A DNA stretch of 64,000 nucleotides, from positions 1,036,420-1,100,419 of the forward strand of contig NC_072455.1 in the NCBI RefSeq assembly GCF_027596085.1. Direction: 5' to 3'. The notes beneath the pieces were generated by a model that was not told the origin of the DNA, made no database searches, and saw only the letters and a program-made list of their open reading frames with translations. How positions within the stretch are numbered: the first letter of the stretch is position 1; the number at the start of each line of letters is the position of its first letter. Origin of the DNA: Anoplopoma fimbria. Its lineage: Eukaryota > Chordata > Actinopteri > Perciformes > Anoplopomatidae. Of the stretch, positions 31,724-44,916 are shown piece after piece. A program made the translations under genes and the position numbers.

Positions 31724-33880
31724 AGCAATAGGACCAACATGTCATCGTTTCCCTTATTCCTTTGTGCATTGCATTGTGGATAAATGATGTCCATCAGTAC
31801 TACAGTCAAAAAATCAAGCAGATTTGGTCTTCAGAGTCACTTTACAGAGTAAAAACCTGCATGTACTCTAGAGTTGGGACTGAGCCAGTGTACACAGATC
31901 TAAAGGAGGTTGATGGATTTGAATAATCCAAACCGCTCAGACCTCCAACCCTGAGGGACTCCGTGGTCTCTATGAATCCTTAACCTGGAAAAAAAGGCCT
32001 AAAGGATGGCTGCAAGGTGGATCAGCTTAAATATAGCCGGGGCTCCTAAATCCCTTTTCAGTTTGTGATCCGTTTGATGAATTTATTACCGCACCCCCTC
32101 AGGCCGAGGATCACGAAGAAGAACTAGAGCTGTTGTCGTGGGAACAGTGGGGCTGAGACGGAGAGCCAAACTGTAGAAAGTAGACTTTTCTAATTCTGTC
32201 ACACGCCGAACGAGCAGAAATTGAACTTTTCTGGGAAAACTCACGAAAAATTATGACTAACTTTTCGTAGGAAATGATCATACGAACCGAATTATTAGTC
32301 AGAAACTTGACATCGTATCACTACTTCACCGTTATACGTGACTTATTGTCTAACTCGTGCCTCAGAATACGTCATAACTGTTGTTTGTTTACAAGTATAT
32401 AATGTATGTAACTGTATGTTAAGTTTAAAACCATATTAGTGTAAAAAGGACGTAATGAGGTTCATATTTAGCTAACATTTTATATATTTTATTGTAGTGA
32501 AGACCAGACTACAACGGGGCCCTGATAGTCCCACTCTATTTTCATTTCTGTGGGTTCATCACAATAAACGACCCTGTTCAGGTTGTCACATTTTCATTTG
32601 ATACATAGTTATTATAAAAAAAAATTGCTTATCGAACTTTAAACTGAATTTAACTACAATATCTTGTGGCCCTGTCTTATAGAGTCATTTTAAGAACATT
32701 CTATAGGGAACAAACAGCTAGATATTTGCCCTGGGGCCCCTGTTAGAGCTTGGTTTATCTGGCCATGGCTCCAGCTGTGGGTCGAAAACATTGTTTTTTA
32801 CCTCCGTCGCGATTTTGGCTTCTTAGCCAGCAGAAGCTCAATTTAAATGTAATGCATTTATATAAACACCTTTCTGCTTTAGCACACATCCATACTCAGG
32901 TTTTATGAACACTGAACAGAAATGAAATCCAGTTGCTGCAGGAACATTATGGACAGATACAGCAGAATGTATAATACACCACATTACTAGATGTGTCTGT
33001 GTTTGTTTGTTTAAATGCATGTATGCAGGGGCGGGTACATTTTCTCTTCTCTATTATAGTCTGCACAATATGTAAAATATTCACAACTTGTTCTGAACTG
33101 TGTTAAAGTTTTTGTTTTCAGATTGTCACTGTTTCACTTAAATTAACACCACAGAAACGAAAGTGGAGACTTAACGTTATTTTGCTGATGATACGTCGCT
33201 TTTTATCTTAAAACTGAGAATTAAAAATACACTGAATTAAATAAGTTTAAAGGCATTTTTTTCATTTGATTTTTTTCGTGAATATTATGCGACAAATGCG
33301 ACGTCATTTTTTTGAATTTCAAATATTTCACATTGTTGTGTTCTTTATTCGTTGTCCATTAGGTATTGCACCTGTCACATAACCAATATTCATCCTCAAA
33401 ATATAACTTCATTTTATTCCTCAAAAATTAATAATTTTTCTCTGAAGCCAAATTATGAGTTGTTTATCATAAATATTCATTTAGAGACAAACACTTCAGA
33501 AGAGTTTTATGTTCAAACATGGTGAAATTTGATACAAACTCCAACGCTCAGCAGGGTTTCTACAAGAAAACCCTGTTGGAGGTGATGAACAACATCCACC
33601 CTGTTTTCCCCAACGTTTAAAACTAAATACTGTATTAGTTAAACGTGTAACAGTTTCTTCTGATGTTAGCAGAGGAGCTCTTGACTTCGCGGGGTGTCTC
33701 CCCCCCCGTAAAACACATCAAGCATCAAAACAGCCGCTGCCTTTCATTTCACTAATTAGCAGAATAGAAGATCAATAGAATAAAAGCACCTCTGGCGGTT
33801 CCATCTGACAGAAAGGCCATTCTGTTTGATCAAATGACACAAATCAGCCAGATCAAAGGCACACGTGCTAACACTCTTTC
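31724..33880. other. Unannotated DNA
   Basis: No gene recognised. Near 31940-31965 the minus strand reads GVPQG, possibly a LINE crumb but too short to call. 33725-33880 is repeat-free with ATTAG-type cores. Confidence 0.45.

Positions 33881-33883
<3 letters not shown>

Positions 33884-33963
<80 letters not shown>
33884..33963. repeat. (AT)n followed by poly-T
   Basis: About 48 bp of AT dinucleotides, then about 32 consecutive T. The poly-T could be the antisense A-tail of a decayed retroelement, but nothing recognisable flanks it. Confidence 0.95.
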
Positions 33964-33967
<4 letters not shown>

Positions 33968-35227
33968 GTTTTAATTCTCATTAACAAACATCTTAAAAAA
34001 AAAAAAAGTTTAATTTAAATTATACATTTTAATTTCAGCTTTTGCATTTAAGTTTTTCAGTTTTCTATTTCAGGATTCAAACATTTGCTTTTCATTTTCA
34101 AAAGTAATGTGTCAATATTTGACATTTTCTTTTCAAACTTTTTAATTGTGTCCTGATTATTATGAATAACATAATGATGATGCATTTGCCATTTTTTTAC
34201 ACTTTTAATTTGTATTATATAGAAAACTATCCTCTAAAGACTTTGAGTTTCAGATGAAACCACAGATTTGTTTTAGAGCCCTTCCTTCAAAAATGAATTA
34301 AAACTTTGAGCTTCAGTGTGAACGCTATATATATATATAATATAATATATATATATAGTTGTGGATCCGCTTCTGTTCGTCTTCACCTGAAAACCTGCAG
34401 CTGAACACAAACAGGTTTGAGCTTTTATTGATTATCAATGTATCTGTGCTGCTGAATTTAAATAAATAAATTTGATCTATAGTTAAATAAAAATTCTGTT
34501 TACTCAAGATATACTCAATAGTTTTTAGAAATTAATGAGCACATTTGTTTTAAAATAAAATACATTTTAAATAATTCATACACTAAAATTGTGAATTATT
34601 TAATTTTATTGATTCTGAAACACTAATTAGCTTTTAATGAACCGATCGAGACTTTAATGTTTTTCCACACTCACCTAAAAACAATATTTAAAACATGAAT
34701 ATTGAGACGAATTCACAGAAAATCCGGCCCACACGCAGTTTAATATGCGATGGAGCCGAGCTGATACGCAGTGTGGAGGTTTATTTAATATTTAATACAC
34801 AATATGTGTGTGTGTGTTTGTGTGTGTGTTAGTGTGTGTGTGTGTGTGAGAGAGAGAAAATGAAAGATGACCTACAGTGTGGGGGAGGTTAGACTGGGAT
34901 AAGAATCAGACTTGATTTAATAGGTTTTTAGTTGTTATCCCTACACGCACACATATTATTTCTCCATAAAAGACGCCTCTATTAAACATTTGCTATCAAA
35001 ATGTTCACTTGTTAGTTAAAAACAAATAAATCTGGTGATATTTTATGTTTTTTCTTCTAGTGAATAAATCTCATCTCACCAAAGAAAAAACTCTGCACCG
35101 TTCTGCTGACACAAATACTCACTACAGCACCAAACGTGTATTCATCCACCACTGAAAATAGTCCCCAACAAAGGCTCTATTTCCTCCTGATTGTTTGATA
35201 AAACTGTGACTTTAATATTTTTGTATT
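33964..35227. other. AT-rich DNA with small microsatellites
   Basis: It contains an AT run (34325-34358) and an imperfect TG/GA run (34805-34856). No gene recognised. Confidence 0.55.
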
Positions 35228-35475
35228 TTTAGAAAGTGACAACATTTTTAGAAAAGTGACACATTAAAAGACAGTGAGGATATATTAAGAAATTATGACA
35301 TTTTATGAAATAAGAAAGATTTAAAGACAGTTTTTGAGAAATTATGACATTTTTTGAAAGTGAGGAAATATTTTGAAAGTGAGGACATTTTTTAGAAGGT
35401 GTTGACAGCTTTACAAATTCAGGACATATTTGCAAAGCGAGAACATATTTCAGGTGTCAAGATATTTGTCCTCAC
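35228..35475 (+). repeat. Degenerate 'GTGAGGACATTTTT' tract 1
   Basis: Eight to ten diverged copies of an approximately 18-bp phrase, AAAGTGAGGACATTTTT, are spaced irregularly. The same phrase dominates 36262-36540 and 56818-57490. Confidence 0.75.
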
Positions 35476-35669
35476 TTCCTCAAAGGATTGTTTATTTTCA
35501 GGGTAATTGTTGAATCGGGTCCCAGTTGATGTCATTGTACCGGGACGGGTCCCCACAAGACCACCTGCACAAACATACGTGTGTGGCTCTCTGAGCTGTT
35601 TTCACCCCCTACAGGAGTTTGTGCCTGAATATATGATTTCTGCAAATGGTCAGAATACATTAATGTTAA

Positions 35670-35673
<4 letters not shown>

Positions 35674-35755
<82 letters not shown>
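35674..35755. repeat. (GT)n microsatellite
   Basis: Pure dinucleotide run of about 82 bp. The VC/TH-rich frames on both strands are artefacts. Confidence 0.98.
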
Positions 35756-35757
<2 letters not shown>

Positions 35758-36238
35758 AATAGATGAAATGGATTGTAAAGAAAAGATAAACAATCTGACA
35801 GATGTTTCCAAACTGTTGAAATCATAACTGATGTTTACTTTGCTGCTTTGTCGATTCTTCTTCTGGGTTTTTTTCTGTTGCGTTGTGACTGAACGTTCTC
35901 TCTTCCTCTTCTTATATTTTGTATCCTGTTAACGGCCCTCTTCCAGATGTGTAACCGTCCTCAGACATGCGTCCTCCACACATCAGGTTACGTTCAGTCT
36001 GACGTCTGCGCCGGCTGTTTGCTGTTTACAGACACACGTTGTTGCTGTTGTTGTTTCTGCTTGTTGACGGCCCTCTGTCATTTCCAGCTGTTCACCTCCA
36101 CTGCTCGAGGAATATGTAGTTATTCAAAACCATTGTGAAGATAATTGAGTTTGACAGATGTTTCAGAGGGCAGGACTAATTTCTAACGCTTGTTTTTTTG
36201 ATTGTTTTGGAGTCCACATCCATTGTTCCTGTGATATT

Positions 36239-36261
36239 TAGAAAGAAAGAAAGAAAGAAAG
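36239..36261. repeat. (AAAG)n microsatellite
   Basis: About five AAAG units, directly before a GAGGACAT-type tract. Confidence 0.9.
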
Positions 36262-36540
36262 ATTGTGAGGACATAGTAGGGAATGAGGGCTTCTTTACAA
36301 AGTAGTTTTGAAAAGAAAGGACATTTTTGGACAGCAGGGACATGTTATAAAGTGGGGATATCTTTAAAATGTTCGGACATCTTCGGAAAGTGGGAACTTC
36401 TTGACAAAGGGAGGACATCATTAGAAAGTGAGGAAATCGTTACAAAGTAAAGACATTTTTGGAAAGTTGGGACTTCTTTAGAAAGTGAGGAAATCTTTGC
36501 AAAGTGACGACATTTTTGTAAAGTGGGGACTCCAGAAAAT
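36262..36540 (+). repeat. Degenerate 'GTGAGGACATTTTT' tract 2
   Basis: About thirteen diverged units of AAAGTGAGGACATTTTTGG, with frequent variants AAAGTGGGGACTTC and GAAAGTGAGGAAATC. It is the same family as 35228-35475. Confidence 0.8.
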
Positions 36541-38360
36541 CCATAAAAAGAGTTTGTCTTGAAAGTTGAATAAGAATAATATAATATAACCTGATATCTG
36601 ACTATTTATCTGTAAAAAGTGATTGTTTTTACGTACGAACCATCATTGTCATCAGCCTGCAGCGGAGACTGTTTTTGTCACAATTCATAAGTTTTTAACA
36701 CTCGTTGTTCTTCTTTCTGTTAGAAGTTTGAGGACTCTGTTTGTTGGAGGACAGTCGGGACAACGAGCTGTTTGATGTGAGTCTGAACATTTTTCATTCC
36801 AGGTGTCTCCTCCGTCTCTCATCCCGTTTTAATGTTCATTCTGTTTCATTTCTGCTTTTCTCTTTTCTGTCTATCTTCCAACTCCGTCTCCTAGAAACTC
36901 TGTTTATACATAGCTTAATTCTTCAGGAGGAATCGGGCTATGAAACCTGGTGTTATGAATAAACTATAAAAATATGTGAATCATATTTATTTACATGCAT
37001 TTATCTGAACAAATACAGTTTCCTGTTGCTCTCCAGATTACAGAAGCTCTGAGTCGAATACAAACTAAAAACATTCCTCTTCATGGGCTTCACTTATCGC
37101 CACGACGACGTTCATCTTTCTTTTCCCCTCTGAAGCTCTGCTCCTCCTCTTCATCATTTTTATCAGCAGGAAGCGAGCAGGGCTTTTATATCGGTAACAC
37201 TGATGCACCACAGAGACATTCATTGTTGAAGTTTTGGCCATAAGTGCGTTTTTATCAGGTGTTTATGGACGTTTTGGTCCTTTTTGTTTCTTATTTTTAT
37301 TGAGTTATGAAATAACTTTTCCTTTGAGCCTGTTGGCAAATAAAAAAGCCACATTGCACCGCTGAGGTTTGCTTTTATTTTGAAAAATTATAGTTATAAC
37401 ACCCACTCATGTTTATTCAGCTTCAGGTTGTAAAAAAACAGAATTTCTCAGAAAATAAATTTCCTTTTCTTCAGGGATCAGTTAATTTTAAGAATATTAT
37501 TAATATTAAATATTATTATACATTATTTTAAATGTCTCTTCAGAGTTGTTTCTTATATTTATGAATTAGTTTTTTCTTTGTGTTTTGTTTAATCAGAATT
37601 AAGATTGAACATTTTAGAAAGACCACGTTTTTAACCATAAATGGATGTTTTGATGCATCTTTTCATCTTCTTTAGTGCTTCAGTTCGATTTTTAAGGTCA
37701 AAATCTCACATTTTTAGTTGTGCATGAAGGAGGCAAAATGAAAAGTTAGGTCAAGTTGTTTCTATTCTCTGAAGTTTGTTTGAACTTTAACTACTTTCTG
37801 CCAACGTAAACTGTTAATGGTGATCTGTGAACCATCAGAGTTATGGAGACATTCATGTCTGAAAAGAGACTTCGTTTGAAAAATATTTGCACCATAAGAA
37901 AGTCCTTTTCTAGAAGAACGATATCTTTCATATTTGTCTTTTTGAAAGGTTTCAAGTACTTTAAAGTCATGAGGCTCCAAAGAGAAGTCATGAGTCAGTG
38001 GCGTTAGAGGCCAAGTCTGTTTGTTTTTTATGGCACCAAATTTTCTGCAAAAGAGCCATTTATTTACCTGCTAGATATCTCTCAGGTTCCACTTTGAAGA
38101 TTTACACAAAGTGTCCAAAAAAACACTCCGCAGGTGGAGAGTCAGGGCTAAAATGTAGAAGTGTCAGCATAAGAGAGAAAATCGGTTTTGAAAAAAAGTG
38201 CAAGAAGCATTTAATGTTAACACAATATTCATCTATGGATTCTCCTGGAGATCTTTAATGTCCGCTCGCGTGGTGTCTCTCCGAGTGAAGGAGCACAACA
38301 GTAAAAAACAAACCATAAAAACCATCCGCATACCATAAAACCATAAAAATCTGGTATAGG
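36541..38360. other. Unannotated DNA
   Basis: No gene or recognised element. Frames at 36741-38258 are short and featureless. Confidence 0.5.
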
Positions 38361-38364
38361 ACTA

Positions 38365-38698
<334 letters not shown>

Positions 38699-38699
38699 A

Positions 38700-40010
38700 G
38701 CATGCGTTGACTTCTATTAGCTGCAGCATTTGATTGGTTTTTTGTTATTGAAGCGTCCTGACTGCGAACAACGTTCCACTGAGCTGAAATTGAGAAGCGA
38801 TATGAACCATTACATAATGATGAGTACGGGGAAAAAGAAAAACCAGACGGATGGTGAATTGTTTTATAACTTCTCCGCCTCTCGCTGTCTGTAATGCAGA
38901 TAGCCGGTTATTCATTTAAGGGGAATCAGAGTAAACAGAAGTGACCTTTTTCAAATGTTAAAAAGCTGTGAAAGCCGGAGATAAGGAGCATGAAGGTCGT
39001 ATTGTGAAGCTCTCAGCGGACAGTTTGAAGACAGAAAAATCAGAATTGTGATAAATATCAGTCACAAAAAAAACCTCAAAACTCCTAAAAAAGATATTTT
39101 GATGTTAAGATTTCTCAATAATGCTAATTATATTTAAAGAAACACAATCTAATTTGTCATGAAACAGTTAAAAGTTTCTGTGACAGTTCAGTAACTATTC
39201 AACATGAAAAAAACTTCATTCATAAATGTTTTTCTGCTTAATGCAAAAGGAAAACTCCCAATCATTTAACAAAGACGTTTAAAACAAATCCCCATTTCAG
39301 TAAATGTTTTGCAGGATATTCAACCTTTTGTTTCTTTATAATACATTTCACACGATATTTTCATTTACAGGGTTTGTATAAAGGTAATAAAGTAGTTTAT
39401 GAATATGAGAAATGAGTTTACAGTGTATTCCTCTCTCTATAGTGGAGGTTCTGCCGGTTACACTCGTTTTCCTTTTGAGTCTCAGTTCATTTTCTTTCTC
39501 TGAGAATAACGCAACAAATAGATATTTGTATATAAACATCTTGCCGCCATCGTCAGACTCTCAGACCTTTTTTGCTTTGTCATCAAAACCTAGATCCATA
39601 CAACCAATATGTTTACGATTACATTTATGTTTTGCAACAGAACACACTTCTTCATAGATCTTTCCTTTTGATTTTGCACCAGATTGATGCATTTCACTTC
39701 AAAACACAGCACAGTTTCTTACCCTGGACCTCTCTAGAGGGTGAATATTCCTCAAAATATCTCAATAAACAAAATGTGCTACGTCAGTTCTCTCCGACGT
39801 GGTGCAGCCCTCATGTTTAGTGTTCACTAGAAACGTCTTAATTATTACTATTCAGGAACAGAGTTTGAATGAATCTGAAGTATCTGACTCTCTTAATAAA
39901 TCATATTTTGTAGGTGTGTGTGTTCACTGTTTTAACGTCATCCATCCTATTTGTTGCTCCACCTCTCCATCTTAAAAAAAACACCGTCCCCATGTTTCCT
40001 CTCATTTAGC
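38700..40010. other. Unannotated DNA
   Basis: No gene or recognised repeat. Confidence 0.5.

Positions 40011-40013
<3 letters not shown>

Positions 40014-40101
<88 letters not shown>
40014..40101. repeat. (CA)n microsatellite
   Basis: Pure 88-bp run. It forms an inverted pair with the TG-rich run at 40204-40312. Confidence 0.97.
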
Positions 40102-40103
<2 letters not shown>

Positions 40104-40203
40104 GGGTGGCGTGACATTTAGACAGTGAACGCTGCTTTCACCCTCATGAAAGCTAACTGCTCTTAAGTCTGCCCCTCGAGAAATCAGCTGACAGGTCCAC
40201 TTT

Positions 40204-40239
40204 GTGTGTGTGTGTGTGTGTGCGTGTGCGTGTGCGTGT

Positions 40240-40312
<73 letters not shown>
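40204..40312. repeat. (TG)n with CG interruptions
   Basis: TG run interrupted by periodic CG (TGTGCGTGTGCG), so older or more mutated than its CA partner 102 bp to the left. Confidence 0.97.
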
Positions 40313-40520
40313 GTCTCTCGTCATGCCAAAGCTTCAAACAGGAAATCACATATTTCTAATTTAATTTTCCAGTCTGTTTATATTTCAGAGAAAAATGAAA
40401 TGAAAGCTGTTTGTGAGTCATAACAAAAAATTAACATTTTGATTGTTTTCGGCGTCTTTTTGATTTTGTGTGTGTGTTTTATTCAATACTTTGATGTTTC
40501 AATGACTTTTAGAAAAACAT

Positions 40521-40725
40521 AGTCGAGTTCCTGATTTGAGGAGAGACTACAGAGGAACGTAGTCTTGATGCTGATTGGAGGAGAGACTACAGAGGAACGT
40601 AGTCTTGATGCTGATTGGAGGAGAGACTACAGAGGAACGTAGTCTTGATGCTGATTGGAGGAGAGACTACAGAGGAACGTAGTCTTGATGCTGATTGGAG
40701 GAGAGACTACAGAGGAACGTAGTCT
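40521..40725. repeat. 40-bp minisatellite with inverted CCAAT boxes
   Basis: One diverged unit (40521-40560) and four identical 40-bp units (40561-40720), plus five bases. Every perfect unit contains CTGATTGG, the reverse complement of CCAATCAG, which matches the NF-Y consensus. More diverged units, still with ATTGG, continue to about 40845 (CCAATTGGTAGAG, CTGATTGGTCGG). A CCAAT on the plus strand follows near 40939. NF-Y binding is inferred from the motif only. Confidence 0.93.
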
Positions 40726-40988
40726 AGTTTACAGAAAAACAAACTTGGTTCCAGAGATGATGGTATAAGACTTGACACAACCTTGTTTCCAATTGGTAGA
40801 GATGATTGCAGATTAATAAAACCTTGTCTCTGATTGGTCGGTCAGGTGTAATCTTTAGCTGATCATGTAGAAAAAACTCCACCCATGCAGAAGGAAACAT
40901 CCACAGCAGGACCTCAGCTCCAGGCTGCTGATCTCAACCAATGTTTGTTTCCCTGAAGAGGTCTGTTGGTTCTTTAGTTCACTGACAG

Positions 40989-41105
40989 ATGAAGATGAAG
41001 ATGATCATCATACCGTCGCTCAGCATCAACGAGGATCTGATCTCCTCCTCGCTCTCACTCACCTCCCGCGTTTCTCCGTCAATAATCCGGTTACGCAACG
41101 ATTAG
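40989..41105 (+). CDS. Candidate 38-codon small ORF
   Basis: ATG at 40989, preceded by ACTGACAG, opens 38 codons ending TAG at 41103-41105. The product begins MKMKMIIIPSLSINEDLI. Third positions are GC-rich for this region. It lies about 150 bp after the CCAAT-box array, which is the only reason to list it. No family is recognised, and a chance frame is more likely. Confidence 0.12.
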   Translation: MKMKMIIIPSLSINEDLISSSLSLTSRVSPSIIRLRND

Positions 41106-41109
41106 AAAT

Positions 41110-43720
41110 CATAATTTACACTCCGCTCTTCTTCATCTCCTCTGCTGCCGTCCGTTTCATCTCTCCTCTCCTCTCCTTCTGTCTGTTTTTGCACATATAT
41201 CCATCTGATAAGATACATCAGAGGACCTTTGTTTTAAAGAGAATAAAACATAGCCGGAACGCTAAATATGCAAAAGCAAGAGAGCAGGATGTAGTCAGTA
41301 GGATTTAATATAAGCTTTACCTTCCGGATAATCTTGTTATTGTTTAATTAAATCTTATATTTACTATAATTATCATAGTATCAACACTTTTACCCCCTGA
41401 GGACATTTTTTTCATGCAATTAATTCACACTTCAATATATTTTTGTTGTTTTTGTCATGAGTCGTAGTTCCCACAAATATAAGACCCAAATATTACGCAG
41501 CGAAAAAAGCGATATGTTTTGAGGATAAGGTTTGTTTTCTGAACTTGGCATCAACCAATCACGTTGTTGAACAGACTGATTTGAACAGTTTAACAACACG
41601 GAGGCCCTGTAGTCTTTCAACACTGACAAAGGCAGATCCACTCCTTTTGTTCTGACCTTTCACAATAAGAGCTTGAGACATATACACTTAGTAACAGTTT
41701 ACGGGAGAGAAACCAAATTCCCTCACAGCATTTAACTAAAAGGAAACTTTATAAAACATCTTAGAGAAGCTTCGCTTATAAAACAGTTAACCTCAGACAG
41801 ACTGTCAGACGCTGCTTTGGGTCAGTAGGATCCTGTTGGTTGGTGCTTTTTTTGGTTAAAATAGTGTTGTATAATTAGTTTTGATGTGAAATATTCGAAA
41901 GCCAAGTATTTCGAATTTTCATGTTGTCAGGCCTCTGGTGTGTAGAGGCCTTCAGATGAGTTAAGACGGGTAAACACTGTTTTTTTATATTCATAATATT
42001 GCAAACCACAGCAAGTCGTCCAAGAGCTGCACAGAAGCCAGAAGTGATACAATAAACTGTAATCCCAAATTCACCACCGAAGTGATGCAACAGTTATCTT
42101 GTGCATGGCAACACAGGTGGCAGGAAAATGAAAATGAAATACCTTGTCATTCTTGAAAAATGACTCTTTTCCTTTAAACCTGAATGGTTCAAGGAGCCTC
42201 TGAATCCAACCTGCTCTCACAGCTGCAGAAACACGTGCTGCCTTCAGGTGCTGCTCCTCTCAGACGTCAACATTAAGCTGCTCCTCGTCGTGGAGGCGGG
42301 CGGCACTTTGTTTCTGAAAGGAGCTTCAGCAGTGTCATCGTCATGGTGACCTGAAGGATGGAGACAATGAGGCTCTGAGGGTTCATTTATTCTAGTTCTC
42401 ATGTGGCTCACCAACACTTGACTCCAGTGGATGAACACAGTTAACACGGCTGTGATGTAATTACATTTTACGATGCGTAAAGAAGGACGTTTGTTCTCAC
42501 GGACAGGAGAGAGAGACAAAGGGAAGGGAACTTTTCGATTCGTCCAGGTGTCTTCGGTCTGCACCGTGACTGCTCATTCATCACCACGAACACACACGAT
42601 GTACTTCATTTGGACTCATTCCCATTTACACCATTCTGCTGCCACGAATACTCACTGGAGCACAAAATGTTGCTTCATTCGTTTCCTTCTGTCCTTTACT
42701 TTAAATTAGACTATACTATAAATATACTTTACTATATTTTTGAGGAGCTTTACATCTTCAGGAGGAACCATTTGGCTTGGAGCTGCGAACCACAGACAGG
42801 AAGTCAGACAGTATTGGGAGACGGACGAACATGTTCTGGTCTGTACCTGATCTTAATAGAGTAAAGTCCTGTTTCCATGCTCTTTATCACGCCTGTCTGC
42901 TGTGACACACTTAAGCACACCTTCCTGCGCATTACATGTTGAAGAGATGAAACCGAGTCCAATTAGACGTGACGAAAGCTTCAATGAGTTGAATATGTTA
43001 TGTTGATTAGTATTTGTTTTGTAGAAGGTGTCTCTTGGCAACAAGTTGATTATATAAGTCCTGTTTGTGTTTGAGATGTTTACTGGTACAATTAGAATTT
43101 GTCACGCACCTGTTGGATGAGGGGATGTGGGTTTGGCTGAGATGGTTCTTCAGTCCAATGAAGAGCCGGTTTACAGGAGTCGTTTAGTCAGTTAGAAAAG
43201 AAAGACGGACAGATTTATGAAGGATCTGTGAAGGAGCGAGGAGCCTGAGAGCCTCTCCACTTACTGAATATATGCATTTGATTTGAAACTGCATTTGAGA
43301 GCGAGTGAGAGTGAGAGCCTGTTGGAAATATGTCCGACGGCAGGTTAACATATTAAAAGTAAGGTTTATTAAAAAGGAGAGTTCTGAGCATAATTAAGGA
43401 CATATTGAGGGGAACTTGTGGCTCCACGTTTGGGATAAAAAAAACCTTTTTTCTTTGATGGGGTTTAAGTTTAGATCTGATTTCCTTTTCTAGTCCGGCT
43501 AATTAAGCTATTGTCCTTAAAGGTTAACATTTTAAAACAATGAAAAGGCAATTTGCTGAATTAATCCTCTTTTGATTTGCCTGCTTTGTGTCGCATAACG
43601 AGCAACACGACCTTCTTAGAGTGTGATGCTTTGACTGAATTAAAATCTGCCGTGAAAGAGCTAAATTCCATTAAAACATCTAAATGATAGTTTCACTAAT
43701 GTTTTTAATCTCACGTCTGC
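41110..43720. other. Unannotated DNA
   Basis: No gene or recognised repeat family. Frames of 60-106 codons are featureless. Confidence 0.5.
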
Positions 43721-43722
43721 AG

Positions 43723-43781
43723 GTCTGCACGAGCATCGGATGGCATTTCAGTGTCCTTTCTGTAAAGTCACCATTGATTAG
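43723..43781 (+). other. Possible exon tail with zinc-finger-like CPFC
   Basis: After an acceptor-like TTTTTAATCTCACGTCTGCAG (ending at 43722) a short frame reads LHEHRMAFQCPFCKVTID and stops at TAG 43779-43781. H-x(2)-H followed by CPFC is reminiscent of a C2H2 finger linker. It is only 18 residues, so chance is a serious alternative. Confidence 0.15.
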
Positions 43782-44010
43782 TCTCCATTCGAATTAGAAT
43801 TATGTATTAAAGTAACAGATTTAATTTTCTTCCCACTTTTTTAGAAATCTGCCTCCATTCAGCTTTCTTTCCAAGGATCTCAGTTCAGGTAAAAGCAGCT
43901 GAAGCTGTTTGAAAGTGAAACTCATTCAAACCAGGAAGTCAAATCGTCCATAAAAGTTCAAATACTGTCATTTATTACAACATTTTATTCTCTTTTCTGA
44001 ACTTTTCCAG

Positions 44011-44251
44011 TGATTTCCCCGTCAGACCAGAGGTGGACGCTGAGAGACGGTGGCCGATCATGTCTGAGACTTTCAGCGACTCTTGGTGGATGTTAAACTT
44101 TACACTGAAGTTCAACATCATGACTCAGACTGAGTCATGAGTTTCCAGCCTGCAGAAACGACTTTGTGGCAAATGTGAACCCACTGAGACTCAGACAGCA
44201 CTTCCACCTGGATGACTCACCGTCTGATGCAGCAGACTAACGGCCTCCCAG
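44011..44251 (+). other. Candidate untranslated exon (241 bp)
   Basis: The acceptor TTCTCTTTTCTGAACTTTTCCAG ends at 44010, and a strong donor CAG|GTAAGC lies at 44249-44257. All three forward frames are closed within the segment. The longest, from GATTTCCCC, runs 42 codons to a TGA. As an exon it would therefore be noncoding: a 5' UTR exon or part of a lncRNA. An alternative internal acceptor (AGCCTGCAG, about 44156) would shorten it. No neighbouring exon was identified. Confidence 0.3.
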
Positions 44252-44259
44252 GTAAGCAC

Positions 44260-44916
44260 TGAGAAGCCGTTTAAATGTTTGTTTCTTATTGGAATGTTTT
44301 CAATCCAATTTACCAGGCTTTAGCCTGAAGACATCTCAGTCTTTACAGTTGTTGAGACATCTCTTCAGGCTTTTGTCTGTTAGTTGGCAGGAAATCCCAA
44401 AACAGCTGATTGAAATTTGGTGTAATGTTTAGCTTTAAGACAAGCAAGACGTGATTTGTTTTTGAAAAATGCTGCTTACAATTGCTAGTAAAGTCATTTT
44501 GCACTTTCGTTGATGATGAAACAGTTCTTGAAAATGATTGGCGTTCTTAACTGCGAAGGGATGACAATGTAGGTTGTATATTTTTTAAGATTCTTTAAAA
44601 ATATATATATATATATATTTCGGCAAAATACTTTAATACAGCACAATGTTTATTTTGTAAATAATAGTTCTATATAGAAAAATGACTCTTGTAGTCCACG
44701 AGTGAATGGGTCTTGTCACCGTAACTACGTCTACTTCTTAATGACTAAAAAAATCTTGGACTTCACCCTTGTTCCTTAGTTAACAATCCACACAATTTCA
44801 TTGAACTTTCATTGAATTTTTTAGATTTGCTGCTGATTTGTTTATGAAGGTATCCCAAAATGATCAATATTTGTTAGTGGTATTCATTTCCCAACTCAAC
44901 ACTGAAATGTCCACTC
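44260..44916. other. Unannotated DNA
   Basis: No gene recognised. A short AT run is at 44601-44620. Confidence 0.5.

Noticed and set aside
31940..31966. GVPQG on the minus strand
   Set aside because: Only five matching residues, followed by sequence unlike the LINE motif. Too short to call.
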